Positions 19,557 through 28,130 are shown, numbered from the stretch's first letter. The stretch is DNA of 64,000 nucleotides from Sulfurimonas sediminis (GCF_014905115.1 NZ_CP041235.1:1860001-1924000); one strand, 5' to 3'. Notes: generated by a model from the sequence alone, not told the origin. Translations and numbers: made by a program.

Positions 19557-19597
19557 GGAGAGTCTTGCTTAGAAAGCGCTTAATGTTTGGTGGGTTT

Positions 19598-19606
19598 TTG
19601 AAAAAG
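19598..19606. repeat. Target-site duplication of the ISAs1-family element, left copy
   Basis: TTGAAAAAG, repeated exactly at 20916-20924 on the other side of the element. Confidence 0.85.
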
Positions 19607-20915
19607 TAGGTAAATCCCACGAAAAATAAAATAAATCTTAATCAATAGATTCAAAAGAACTGGAAGAAATATTGCTTAGACTCCTAAAACAAGGAGTTTA
19701 CCATCAAATTAACACGCACAAAAGCCTTACTTGAATCGCTAAAAAGTATCCCAGACTATAGAGTAGATACAGGGAAGATAGAATATCCATTGCACGAAGT
19801 TCTTTTCATGACACTTTTTGCACTTATCAAAGGAAATACAACTTTTAAGGATATATTTTCATGGATGATATATAACAAAGACAATGCAATACTCAAAGAG
19901 ATTTTTGATAAAGAAGAGATAACGATTCCTTCCAAATCAACATATCATCGTTTATTGATAAACACAGATAATAATGCTTTGGAAAAAGTATTTAGAGAGT
20001 TCTTTTTTCCATTCATTGCACAAGAAAATATTGCTATTGACGGGAAGTGGCTGAGAGGTAGCGACGTGAATGGTCAATACACACAGGAAAGACATAAAGC
20101 AATACTAAATATCTTGGATAAAGATATAAAAATAGTGTTTGCTCACAAGTTTTTAGATAAAAATAAGAGTAGCGAAATTACTGCACTCAAAGAGGTTTTA
20201 AACGATAATATTTTTAGCAATGAAGGACAGATATTTTCCTTTGATGCACTGCTTACTCAATCAGAGATTCTCAACACTATTGATGAGCAAGGTAACAGAT
20301 ATATAGCAAAACTCAAAGATAACCAGAAACACCTCAAAGAGAAAGCTATAAAGACCATAGAAGAGTTTAATCAGCCTACAGATAGAGTTGATGATGAAGA
20401 TAGCTATTTAACTGAAAACAACAAAAGAGTCTCTCGAAAAGTAGAAGTTTTTCAAAATAAAAGTGCTGATTTAGTTATGTATCATGAGAACTTTCAAAAT
20501 ATTCAATCACTCATTAAAGTGACGAAAACATTAACAAATGCACAGACTGGTGAAGTTACAATTTCAACTCAATATTTAATGGCTAACTTTAAAACAACTG
20601 CAAAAGAGTTTCTTCAAAAGATACTGCAACATTGGAGAGTGGAAACATATCACTATCACTTAGATATGCTTACTGAAGAAGATGACCATATAGCATATAA
20701 AGAGCCTTTCTCTATAGCTATTCTTAGAAGTTTTACTGTTAATCTTTATCAGTTGTTTTTAAATGAGAACAAAGATAAAAAGGTACTCCTAACCGGTAAA
20801 ACTACAATGGCAGATATTAAAAGAAATGCTCTTTATCGTGATGATTTTAGTGTTCAATTGATTGAATCAAACTATATTGATTAAGATTTGTTTTATTTTT
20901 CGTGGGATTTACCTA
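19607..20915 (+). mobile_element. ISAs1-family insertion sequence, 1,309 bp
   Basis: 34-base inverted repeats with a single mismatch (19607-19640 and 20882-20915; outer 20 bases TAGGTAAATCCCACGAAAAA) and a perfect 9-bp target duplication (TTGAAAAAG). It contains one transposase gene on the plus strand, pointing away from the rRNA operon. It is inserted about 60 bp upstream of the predicted rrn transcription start. The ends are unblemished, so the insertion is recent. Confidence 0.93.
19703..20884 (+). CDS. ISAs1-family transposase with an apparent ATC start
   Basis: DDE transposase of the ISAs1 (H-repeat) family: first Asp in IAIDGKWLRGSDVNG, second in FSFDALLTQSEILN, Glu in HWRVETYHYHLDMLTEEDDH. 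The N-terminal family segment LLESLKSIPDYRVDTGKIEY lies upstream of the first canonical start (TTG at 19790). Extending the frame back gives an ideal ribosome site, AAGGAG, 6 bases before ATC (19703-19705), where relatives should have ATG. The frame is closed by TAA at 19685. With ATC as start the protein is 393 aa. Either translation starts inefficiently at AUC or the copy is silenced by a point mutation. Confidence 0.85.
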   Translation: MKLTRTKALLESLKSIPDYRVDTGKIEYPLHEVLFMTLFALIKGNTTFKDIFSWMIYNKDNAILKEIFDKEEITIPSKSTYHRLLINTDNNALEKVFREFFFPFIAQENIAIDGKWLRGSDVNGQYTQERHKAILNILDKDIKIVFAHKFLDKNKSSEITALKEVLNDNIFSNEGQIFSFDALLTQSEILNTIDEQGNRYIAKLKDNQKHLKEKAIKTIEEFNQPTDRVDDEDSYLTENNKRVSRKVEVFQNKSADLVMYHENFQNIQSLIKVTKTLTNAQTGEVTISTQYLMANFKTTAKEFLQKILQHWRVETYHYHLDMLTEEDDHIAYKEPFSIAILRSFTVNLYQLFLNENKDKKVLLTGKTTMADIKRNALYRDDFSVQLIESNYID

Positions 20916-20924
20916 TTGAAAAAG
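20916..20924. repeat. Target-site duplication of the ISAs1-family element, right copy
   Basis: TTGAAAAAG, identical to 19598-19606. Confidence 0.85.
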
Positions 20925-20955
20925 TTTTTGAAGTTTTTTATTTGTTACTTTTTTT

Positions 20956-20980
20956 AGAGGTTTGACCCAAACAAACCTCT
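20956..20980 (-). other. Hairpin at the stop codon of the M14 gene
   Basis: AGAGGTTTG and CAAACCTCT form a perfect 9-bp stem with a 7-base loop; on the minus strand its first bases belong to the TAG stop of the carboxypeptidase gene. A run of A, not T, follows on that strand, so it is not a classic intrinsic terminator; it may protect the mRNA 3' end. Confidence 0.45.
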
Positions 20981-23567
20981 AACTGTTTACTTCAATATAT
21001 ACAGGCTCAGAAAAATTTGGAACATCATCATATGAAAATACTGCATAATATTTATGGACATTCAAATCACCAAAATTATCATACGTATAATTATCACTGC
21101 CTCCATAAAGTTTTTGCCCATCATAAGGAGAGCATGGAACCTTGAATCTGTTTTTCACAACAATAACACCTCTGTAACCGTCGTCTTCAGGATTCTCCCA
21201 CTGCAGTTTTATTATTCCGTTTTCCATACTTGCCCGTAAGTTTTCTACCTGTTTTGGCGGATTTTTCCTTTTACGGATATAATCCAGAGTCAAAATTGGT
21301 TTATCTATTTTTTTATTGTCTATCCAGTTTACATCAGTATTTTTGGACATCTCGGTTTCTGATGAAGCGGAAATTACAAAAAAGGCTTTCTTGTTTTCTT
21401 TTGCCAGCTCAAGCATTTCCTGAATTGCATATGTATCAAAAACAAATCTCTGTTTAGAGGATCTCTTGATATCTGTAATACTTACGTCATATCCGATTCT
21501 TTCAATAATGTTTCTGTTTTTTATCTTTTCATATGTTATTTCACCGCGAATAGGCTCTACCAGTTCTATGTGAAAACGTAAATTATTCTCTTTTGTATTC
21601 ACCTGATATGCCTGTAAATCTATATACGCATCAGACACTACGGTATTTTCCATATCCGGTAAATTCAATAAATCAAATTCAATGCATGCATATTTCAGAT
21701 TTCCACTTGCGTCATATCCGGATTTAAGCGCACTGTCTTTTATATTGTCATGATTGACTGTAAACTCATAAGAAGATTGAATATCCAGTTTTGCTTCATG
21801 TATGGTATACGAAATATCAAGCTTTGGTCTGTAGGTTAATCCTCCACTGAATTTTCCATACCCGATATCCCACTGCATCAGCTGAGAAGACCTGTCAAGC
21901 GGCAAAGAGGTCGGTCCTTGCATTCTAAAATAGGCTTCCCGTCTTTTTAAAGCTTTTTCAAGAACTTTTATTTCCTGTTGTGCAAACTGATATTCTCTCC
22001 ATATACCCTGAGCCAATTGATGTGAAGAGGTTGGTCTATCTATATAAGAAAGCATTTTTGCATTTTTTATATCATCAAAACTGTCTATTTTCTCTATTGT
22101 ACGCTCATCCATCTGTCCAACCCGCCACTGACCATAGCGTTCAACCTGTACAGCAACCCGGTTCATCGGATAAAATGAAATTTTTGCTGCTGTAATAATC
22201 GCATTTTCCGGAATTGTCATTAAGGAGAACCCACACACTCCGTAACACTCCCCTTTTTGTTCTGAAATTCCGACAAACAGGGAATTGTTCCCAAAATGTT
22301 CTCTGTTCTTTTGGGTCTTTTCTCCGACATATCCTATTTTACTTGCAATGGGATATAAAATTTTGGAAAACATATTTTCAGCCGGTTTTGTTCTTACCGC
22401 AACAAGCTGAGCATAGGGTGATTTAATTGATTTGTCTTTGCAAACCGCACGAATATAATAATAATAATTTGTCGAACTCTTTAAATTGGAATCTGTAAAA
22501 CTTTTCATTTTTGTCATGGCAATTCGATTGGAGGCCTGCGCAAACCCTTTAAGTTTTGTTGAACGATAAATTTCAAAATAAATTGTTTCGTCTTCTATAT
22601 AGTCCCAGCTGAGTTCTACCTCTTTTGCCCCAATACCTGTTGCTACAAAATTTTCAACACGTTGTAAGTTGTTTTCTTTTTTGTAATTGTTTACTTCGGA
22701 GAGAGCCATAATCAAAGCAGGAATATTTTCCTGGATATTTTCACTCATATGCTCAATGTAGTCACTGATATTTCTCGTTCCAACTTCTGCTACAAGAGAA
22801 AGAATTCCCTGAGAATAGTAAAACTCACGTCCGCTTCCTGAAATGAGATGCACAGGCGGTTTTCCCATATGAATGCCGTATTCGCGAGAAGACTCTTTTC
22901 TTATTTCTTCCGCCATATTTCCCGCCAACAAATTCAGGTCAATAGCATCCTCCGCATCTTCATGGATAAAATTGTGAGCAGGAAAAAATACATTGCCCTG
23001 AGAATGGTAGTCCAAAGCAATTGTAATATTTTTATGTTCGAGTATAAAATCTCTAATGGCTGCGGTTTCTGGTTCACTGAACGGTTCCGGACCGGAGTAG
23101 ACATTCGAAGTATAATTTTTGTTTGGGGTAAAACCTACACTGAAATTTCTGTTTAAATCAACCCCGTAACTTCCGTCAGGATTTTTTCTACGGTTTTTTC
23201 TCCAAAAAGAAAAATGATTTCTTGAGTATTCAAAACCATCCGGATTTGCACAGGGAACCATATAAAGTGTTGTATTATCCAGGATTTTGTTAAGCTGTGG
23301 ATCATAATCAATATGTTCCAAAATATATTTTGCAAAAGCAAGAGAAAGTTCTATCCCTATCCATTCTCTGGCATGAATTGTGCCTGTGTAAAAAAGTGCA
23401 GGCTTCTTTACATGTAAGTCTACATTTTTAGTGATTGAGACAGCAATGATATCTCTGCTTTCCCATGTTTGCCCTATTGTCTCTACTTTAACAAGATTTG
23501 GATGTCTCTTTTGAGCAGAATTAAAAAAATTTATACATTCATCATATGAACTATATTGTTGTCTCAA
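20979..23567 (-). CDS. M14 zinc carboxypeptidase with FN3 and DNRLRE-like domains, predicted acidic specificity
   Basis: 862 aa. Residues 1-290 are an M14 domain: zinc ligands H65 and E68 (GTIHAREW) and H188 (LDYHSQGN), carboxylate-binding N139-R140 (VDLNRNF), catalytic E261 (VAEVGT). Aligning SGSGREFYYSQGI with carboxypeptidase A puts R247 at position 255, the specificity residue; Arg there is what acidic-residue-removing (deglutamylase-type) members carry. A fibronectin type III domain (about 300-395), a DNRLRE-like region (about 405-745) and a second FN3 follow. No signal peptide is seen. The start is TTG with AAGG 7 bases before it; no better start exists. Third gene of the M20/ATP-grasp/M14 operon. 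It carries one TTACATGTAA. Confidence 0.8.
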   Translation of the reverse strand: MRQQYSSYDECINFFNSAQKRHPNLVKVETIGQTWESRDIIAVSITKNVDLHVKKPALFYTGTIHAREWIGIELSLAFAKYILEHIDYDPQLNKILDNTTLYMVPCANPDGFEYSRNHFSFWRKNRRKNPDGSYGVDLNRNFSVGFTPNKNYTSNVYSGPEPFSEPETAAIRDFILEHKNITIALDYHSQGNVFFPAHNFIHEDAEDAIDLNLLAGNMAEEIRKESSREYGIHMGKPPVHLISGSGREFYYSQGILSLVAEVGTRNISDYIEHMSENIQENIPALIMALSEVNNYKKENNLQRVENFVATGIGAKEVELSWDYIEDETIYFEIYRSTKLKGFAQASNRIAMTKMKSFTDSNLKSSTNYYYYIRAVCKDKSIKSPYAQLVAVRTKPAENMFSKILYPIASKIGYVGEKTQKNREHFGNNSLFVGISEQKGECYGVCGFSLMTIPENAIITAAKISFYPMNRVAVQVERYGQWRVGQMDERTIEKIDSFDDIKNAKMLSYIDRPTSSHQLAQGIWREYQFAQQEIKVLEKALKRREAYFRMQGPTSLPLDRSSQLMQWDIGYGKFSGGLTYRPKLDISYTIHEAKLDIQSSYEFTVNHDNIKDSALKSGYDASGNLKYACIEFDLLNLPDMENTVVSDAYIDLQAYQVNTKENNLRFHIELVEPIRGEITYEKIKNRNIIERIGYDVSITDIKRSSKQRFVFDTYAIQEMLELAKENKKAFFVISASSETEMSKNTDVNWIDNKKIDKPILTLDYIRKRKNPPKQVENLRASMENGIIKLQWENPEDDGYRGVIVVKNRFKVPCSPYDGQKLYGGSDNYTYDNFGDLNVHKYYAVFSYDDVPNFSEPVYIEVNS

Positions 23568-23599
23568 GCTGTTGCCTTCATTTTTTTGAAATGATACTC

Positions 23600-24520
23600 T
23601 TACTTCGTTTTTCTGTCAATTAAATCCACAATTAAATCAATTTTTTTGTCATTAAAGTTTAATCCCATTTTTTCCTGTTCAGGAGTAGCAAAGGCGGGAA
23701 TGCCGTTTACTTCCAAAACAATATATTCTTCTTTTTCTCTGTCATAAATAATATCTACGCCACCAATGTCCACACCTGTTGCTTTGCATGCTTTTTTTGC
23801 AATACTGACAACTTCATCATTTGCTTCACGTACAAAAACACTGCCGCCACTTGTCACATTTGTCCGCCAGTCTGTTCCGCTGGCTTTTCTTCCATAACAC
23901 GAGACAAATTTACCGTCAACTATGTCAACTCTAAAATCCGTATTGTCATAATCAATAAATTTTTCTACATAAAAATAACGTAAATCCATCTGATTTAAAA
24001 AAGGCATAAGCATATCCAGGCTTGCTTCATTCTCGATTTTGGTAAGTCCCACACCACCCCAGCCATCAGTTGGCTTGTAGACCATTTTGTCCCATTTTTT
24101 AATGATTTTTTTAAGTTCATGCCCGTCATCCCGATGGCACAGCTTATAATCAGCCGTTTTCACACCGCTGTTTCTTAGCACAAATGATGTCTGAAACTTA
24201 TCTTCTGTCAAAGCAAAAGACGCATAAGAGTTAATCATCGGAATAATCCGGTTTAATGCCTGATACAGGTACATTTGATACTGTGTCTGTTCCCCCGCAT
24301 TATAGGAAAAAAACAAATCCAGTGTATCGAGTTTTTCTCCATGATACTCTTTGCCGTGGTAGACTATATGCGCATTTTTTGCAATCGCATGGCGTAAATT
24401 GATATCATTTAAAACTTCTATATCTCTCTCTTTCAACTTTTTCGTTATTTTTTTTGCTATTTTTTCTCCACCACCGTTTTTATACAGCCACATGCCGATT
24501 TTTCTTTTTTTCATTGACAT
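23600..24520 (-). CDS. RimK-like ATP-grasp carboxylate-amine ligase
   Basis: 306 aa. ATP-grasp landmarks: ATP-binding lysine and glycine-rich loop in MVYKPTDGWGGVGLTKI (about 145-161), adenine-side segment YFYVEKFIDYDNTDFRVDIV, WRTNVTSGGS, and metal-binding acidic residues in GVDIGGVDIIYD and VLEVNGIPAF. This arrangement is that of the RimK/LysX/MptN group, which joins an amino acid, often glutamate, to a carboxylate using ATP. The substrate is unknown. It lies 3 bases after the M20 gene and 32 bases before the M14 gene, so a ligase sits between two carboxypeptidases. Cytoplasmic; no signal peptide. Confidence 0.8.
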   Translation of the reverse strand: MSMKKRKIGMWLYKNGGGEKIAKKITKKLKERDIEVLNDINLRHAIAKNAHIVYHGKEYHGEKLDTLDLFFSYNAGEQTQYQMYLYQALNRIIPMINSYASFALTEDKFQTSFVLRNSGVKTADYKLCHRDDGHELKKIIKKWDKMVYKPTDGWGGVGLTKIENEASLDMLMPFLNQMDLRYFYVEKFIDYDNTDFRVDIVDGKFVSCYGRKASGTDWRTNVTSGGSVFVREANDEVVSIAKKACKATGVDIGGVDIIYDREKEEYIVLEVNGIPAFATPEQEKMGLNFNDKKIDLIVDLIDRKTK

Positions 24521-24523
24521 CCC

Positions 24524-25627
24524 CTAAAATTTTAAATTTTTTATAAAATACTCAAAAAGCTTTCTGCTCATCTTTATGCGACTGACAAAACTCTCCTTGC
24601 TCGCCCGCTCTTTTACTGTATGATCTCCGTCACCAAACGGTCCGAAACCATCAAGTGTCACAACACCACATGCGCTGACAATATTGGCATCACTGACACC
24701 GCCTCTTTCTTCTGCGGGTATCTGCTGTTGTGTAATTTTTTCTATTTTTTTAAGTAGAGTGATTGAAGCCTCTGTTGTCTGCATCACATCTCTTTGTATT
24801 CCGCCGCTTAATGTTGCTTTTACGCCATCAACAACAGAGGTTTGCACAATCTTTTCTATGGCTGTTAACACTCTCTCTTTCTCAGCAGAATATTTGTATC
24901 TCAATTCAAAAACCAATTGTGCCTGCGGAGAGACAGTATTTGCCCCTATTCCTCCCGCAATTTTTCCGACATTGACAGTTGTGCCTTTGTCCAGGTCTGT
25001 CAACTGCACAAGTTTTTGAAGCTTGTATGCAAGTTCTAAATTTGCATCACAGCCCTCACTGTAATGATTACCTGCATGGGCTGCTTTTCCTTGAATGTCT
25101 ATAAAAAAAGTTCCTACACCTTTTCGTCCGGTAACAAGTTCCAGGTTGCTTCCCGCTGCTTCATACACAAAACAGTAGTCATATTCACGGGCAAGTTCCG
25201 CAGTCAGATATTTGGAATCATCACTCCCTGTCTCTTCATCACTGACCAAAAGAATATCAATATTTTGAATTTTCACGCCTTTACATGTAAGCTGGCGAAG
25301 CGCTTCAAGCAGTACAATATTGCCGCCTTTCATGTCACATACACCCGGCCCGTATACCCAGGTGTCATCTTCTGTAAAATATTCAAATTTTCCGGGAGGA
25401 AAAACCGTGTCAATATGTCCGAGCAAAAGTAATTTTGGAGAGTTCTTTACATGTAAAGACTTGTAGTAACGATGATCACCGACATTGTTGCGTTTGTAAA
25501 TGACAGTTTCAAAACCCAATGCCCCAAACCATTCATCAAAAATTTCACCGACTAGGTTCACACCTTCTGTGTTTTTTGTATAGGAATTTATTTCTACGAC
25601 ATTTTTTAAGTCTGCTATGTAGTTCAT
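24524..25627 (-). CDS. M20 family metallopeptidase (glutamate carboxypeptidase / CPG2-like)
   Basis: 367 aa, two-zinc M20 enzyme. Metal and catalytic residues: LLLGHIDTVFPPG (His, Asp), GVCDMKGGNIVLL (bridging Asp), LVSDEETGSDDS (catalytic Glu-Glu), and a C-terminal GDGDHTVKERASK with the last His. DIQGKAAHAGNHYSEGCDAN is the dimerisation-domain start. The sequence is closest in pattern to carboxypeptidase G2, which removes C-terminal glutamate. No signal peptide, so it is probably cytoplasmic. First gene of the three-gene operon, with its own TATAAT. It holds two TTACATGTAA copies (25281-25290 and 25447-25456). Confidence 0.85.
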   Translation of the reverse strand: MNYIADLKNVVEINSYTKNTEGVNLVGEIFDEWFGALGFETVIYKRNNVGDHRYYKSLHVKNSPKLLLLGHIDTVFPPGKFEYFTEDDTWVYGPGVCDMKGGNIVLLEALRQLTCKGVKIQNIDILLVSDEETGSDDSKYLTAELAREYDYCFVYEAAGSNLELVTGRKGVGTFFIDIQGKAAHAGNHYSEGCDANLELAYKLQKLVQLTDLDKGTTVNVGKIAGGIGANTVSPQAQLVFELRYKYSAEKERVLTAIEKIVQTSVVDGVKATLSGGIQRDVMQTTEASITLLKKIEKITQQQIPAEERGGVSDANIVSACGVVTLDGFGPFGDGDHTVKERASKESFVSRIKMSRKLFEYFIKNLKF

Positions 25628-25656
25628 TGTTATCCAAATAATGTCTATTTTTATTG

Positions 25657-25662
25657 ATTATA
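25657..25662 (-). promoter_or_regulatory. -10 of the M20/ATP-grasp/M14 operon
   Basis: CATAGTATAATCAAT on the minus strand, 30 bases before the M20 ATG at 25627, with GGAT as a weak ribosome site. This separates the operon from rplS upstream. Confidence 0.5.
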
Positions 25663-25773
25663 CTATGAATTTGTTATTTATGCTAAAAAGTTAGATTAAT
25701 TTTTACGGAGTTTAAAAAATATGTGTAATGTGGGAATGTTATAAAATATGAAGAAGGCAAGAGCCCAGAAGAA

Positions 25774-26133
25774 TTATTTTCTTCTAAGTTCTTTAATACG
25801 GGCTTTTTTACCGGCAAGTGCACGAAGATAAAAAAGTTTTGCACGACGAACACGACCGCGACGAATAACTTTAATCTCATTGATTGAGTCAGAATAAACT
25901 GGGAAAATTCTCTCAATACCAACACCGTTAGCACCGATTTTACGTACTGTAATTGTTTGCCCAGTTCCTTGACCACGCTTAGCTATACAAACACCCTCGT
26001 AGTTTTGTACACGAGTTTTGTCACCTTCTTTAATTGTTACTGCTAAATTTACAGTATCACCGGCACGAAAATCTGGAATGTTTTTCTCAGCAGTTTGTGC
26101 TTTTTCAAAGTTTTCAATATACTTATTTCTCAT
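25774..26133 (-). CDS. rplS: 50S ribosomal protein L19
   Basis: 119 aa, normal length. Signatures: [60 protein letters not shown] and the basic tail [13 protein letters not shown]19 sits at the subunit interface of the 50S. Last gene of the ffh-rpsP-khpA-rimM-trmD-rplS run; 128 bases separate it from trmD, holding a structured repeat. A small hairpin (25767-25785) encloses its stop codon. Confidence 0.97.
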   Translation of the reverse strand: MRNKYIENFEKAQTAEKNIPDFRAGDTVNLAVTIKEGDKTRVQNYEGVCIAKRGQGTGQTITVRKIGANGVGIERIFPVYSDSINEIKVIRRGRVRRAKLFYLRALAGKKARIKELRRK

Positions 26134-26169
26134 AAGACTTAGTCCTTAAATTTTATTTCATAAAATATT

Positions 26170-26242
26170 AAGGAAACCCACTGTTTATTTTAATACGAAG
26201 TCGGAAATAATTCCGCCATCTACGTTAACACTGGGTTTCCTT
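26170..26242. other. Structured trmD-rplS gap: nested inverted repeats
   Basis: Outer arms AAGGAAACCCACTG (26170-26183) and CACTGGGTTTCCTT (26229-26242) pair at 12 of 14 positions; inside lies CGGAA-ATAA-TTCCG (26202-26215). The structure would be transcribed between trmD and rplS and could be a processing or attenuation element that gives L19 its own level. Confidence 0.55.
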
Positions 26243-26247
26243 CAGCA
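26200..26247 (+). repeat. Copy A of a dispersed ~48-base repeat (trmD-rplS gap)
   Basis: Starts GTCGGAAATAATTCCGCCAT and continues CTACGTTAACACTGGGTTTC. It matches 19098-19145 in the 16S leader at roughly 80% by eye. Confidence 0.6.
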
Positions 26248-26261
26248 GGAAGCTCATCGCA

Positions 26262-26957
26262 TTAATGCGATTGGACTTTATGCTTTAATAGCTGTTCTGG
26301 TCTAAAGAATTTGGTCTTTGCTTCAGACAAGGCTAATTTTAGTGAGCGAATTTTACTATGATTTCCCTTTAAGTATTCTGATGGAACACTTAAACCTTCA
26401 TAGTTTTGTGGTTTTGAAAATGACGGTGCTTCTAAAAGTTGGGTTTCAAAACTCTCAATCTCCAAAGATTGGGCATTTCCGAGAACACCTTCTTTATTTC
26501 TGCTTATGGCATCACAAAGTACCAGTGAGGCCAGTTCGCCTCCGGTCAAAATATAATCCCCGATAGAAAATACTTCATCCGCATATTTTTCAATAACTCT
26601 TTCATCTATTCCCTCATACCTTCCACTCACAAAAGCTATATGGGTTTTCTTTGCCAGACGCTTTGCATCATTTTGTACAAAAGGTTTGGCAACCGGAGTC
26701 AAAAAAACGATATGAACATTTTCATCTTTACTTTTCAAATCATCCAGTGCATCAAAAAGCGGCTGTGGATTCATTACCATCCCTGCACCGCCGCCTACTG
26801 CCGTATCATCAACTTTAGAGTGTTTGTTCTTTGAGTAATCCCGAGGATTCAAATAGTCTATCTTTATGATATCCTTCTCAATGGCCCGTTTCAAAATCGA
26901 ATCTTTAAAATAGCCTTCAATCAGAGCAGAAAAAAGAGTGACAAAAGTAAAGCGCAT
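26262..26957 (-). CDS. trmD: tRNA (guanine-N1-)-methyltransferase TrmD
   Basis: 231 aa. TrmD methylates G37 of tRNAs with G36-G37 and prevents frameshifting. SPOUT trefoil-knot signatures are present: [16 protein letters not shown] at the start, [40 protein letters not shown] and [20 protein letters not shown]. Its ATG follows the rimM stop with no gap. The C-terminal domain is complete ([20 protein letters not shown]). Confidence 0.97.
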   Translation of the reverse strand: MRFTFVTLFSALIEGYFKDSILKRAIEKDIIKIDYLNPRDYSKNKHSKVDDTAVGGGAGMVMNPQPLFDALDDLKSKDENVHIVFLTPVAKPFVQNDAKRLAKKTHIAFVSGRYEGIDERVIEKYADEVFSIGDYILTGGELASLVLCDAISRNKEGVLGNAQSLEIESFETQLLEAPSFSKPQNYEGLSVPSEYLKGNHSKIRSLKLALSEAKTKFFRPEQLLKHKVQSH

Positions 26958-27503
26958 TCAGGAAGCTTCCAGAATATCAACAGCACCACTGAGTGTGATA
27001 CGTTTTTTCTCAATGTCAACTTCCACTTTAAACGGTTCAATAAAAGGAACCAAAAAGCTCTTGGCCAAACCGCTTTCGACTAAACTTTCATCCGTAACAA
27101 TACTTAAATAATTGGTAGTATTGAATCTCTCTATCTCTTTTACTCTGCCAAGACATTTGTTATCTTCATAGACTTCACAATCTTCCAAATCAAACCAGAA
27201 ATACTCACCCTCTTCCAAATGGCAGTTTTTTCTTGTCTCTTCGTAGGTGGTAAAAAGTTTCGCATTGGTGAACTTCTTTGCATCTTCGGGATTTGCAATG
27301 CTGTTAATACGCACCAATCCACGATTGAGATCAACATCACTTAAAGTAATGCGTTCACTTTTATTGATTAAAAAAGTGGCTCCCTTCACAAACTGTTCAG
27401 GAAAATCGCACTTAAGATGCAATTTCATATCTCCTTGAATGCCGACAGTTTTACCGATTGTTGCTATATGCAACAACTTTTCTTTACTAGACTGCTTCGA
27501 CAT
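26958..27503 (-). CDS. rimM: Ribosome maturation factor RimM
   Basis: 181 aa. RimM helps 30S head assembly and binds S19. N-terminal beta-barrel IATIGKTVGIQGDMKLHLKC and PRC-barrel GEYFWFDLEDCEVYEDN and SFLVPFIEPFKVEVDIEKKR are seen. It overlaps the end of khpA by 17 bases and abuts trmD, as in the conserved operon. Confidence 0.94.
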   Translation of the reverse strand: MSKQSSKEKLLHIATIGKTVGIQGDMKLHLKCDFPEQFVKGATFLINKSERITLSDVDLNRGLVRINSIANPEDAKKFTNAKLFTTYEETRKNCHLEEGEYFWFDLEDCEVYEDNKCLGRVKEIERFNTTNYLSIVTDESLVESGLAKSFLVPFIEPFKVEVDIEKKRITLSGAVDILEAS

Positions 27504-27723
27504 TAATACGGTAACTCACACCATCTTTGGCTTTACATCCGGAAATCACAGTTTTAATAGCACCAATCATTTTGCCGCTTTTTCCTATTAATTTCCCTAT
27601 ATCTGCCTGGTTTGCATAGAGAACTATTTCTGTTATTTCATCGCCCTCTTGAACTTCAACTCTGATATCATCAGGGTGTGATGCTATCAGTCTTGCAAAT
27701 TGTGCGACAAAATCAGCAATCAT
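27487..27723 (-). CDS. khpA: KH-domain RNA-binding protein KhpA
   Basis: 78 aa single KH domain: FVAQFARLIASHPDDIRVEV followed by the GxxG loop in ADIGKLIGKSGKMIGAIKTV. KhpA-type proteins bind RNA with KhpB (Jag) in several bacteria. It lies 2 bases downstream of rpsP and overlaps rimM, the standard place for this gene. Confidence 0.92.
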   Translation of the reverse strand: MIADFVAQFARLIASHPDDIRVEVQEGDEITEIVLYANQADIGKLIGKSGKMIGAIKTVISGCKAKDGVSYRINVEAV

Positions 27724-27725
27724 AA

Positions 27726-27947
27726 TTAACGACCAGTGATCTTTTTCACACGATCACTCATCTGAGCACCGACGCCCAACCAGTAATCAACTCTTTCATT
27801 GTCAACTTTGAGCTCTTTTGTCATTGGATTATAATATCCGATAAGCTCAATCCAACCACCATCTCTACGTTTACGGCTGTCTGTTACCGCGATACGGTAA
27901 AATGGTCTTTTCTTTCTTCCCATACGAGTAAGTCTAATTACTGTCAT
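27726..27947 (-). CDS. rpsP: 30S ribosomal protein S16
   Basis: 73 aa. Signatures [20 protein letters not shown] and [20 protein letters not shown]. Normal bacterial S16 for this phylum. The 270-base gap upstream (to ffh) contains long inverted repeats. Confidence 0.96.
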   Translation of the reverse strand: MTVIRLTRMGRKKRPFYRIAVTDSRKRRDGGWIELIGYYNPMTKELKVDNERVDYWLGVGAQMSDRVKKITGR

Positions 27948-27972
27948 TTTGTTTCCTGTTGTTTTTAATTTA

Positions 27973-28130
27973 CCTGTTACCGGTTACATATATACATATT
28001 TAGAGTTTATTACTGTAATGATAAGTTATGGGGAAGGTATAAATGCAGAAGAGTCTTTTTTCTCTTAAATAATTTTGCTTCCCTCTTACCATCTCTATAG
28101 TTGGATGTACACATGTAACCGGTAAACAGG
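27973..28130. repeat. ffh-rpsP gap bounded by CCTGTT(T)ACCGGTTACAT inverted repeats
   Basis: Left arm CCTGTTACCGGTTACATATA at 27973-27992 and right arm, on the other strand, CCTGTTTACCGGTTACATGT at 28111-28130, differ by one inserted T and one base. They enclose about 120 bases without a gene. This looks like a small non-autonomous element or a large hairpin in the transcript between ffh and rpsP. The right arm ends in ACATGTAA, close to the dispersed palindrome. Confidence 0.55.

Noticed and set aside
20956-20980. Hairpin after the M14 gene as an intrinsic terminator
   Set aside because: On the gene's strand it is followed by A, not T; listed only as a hairpin.
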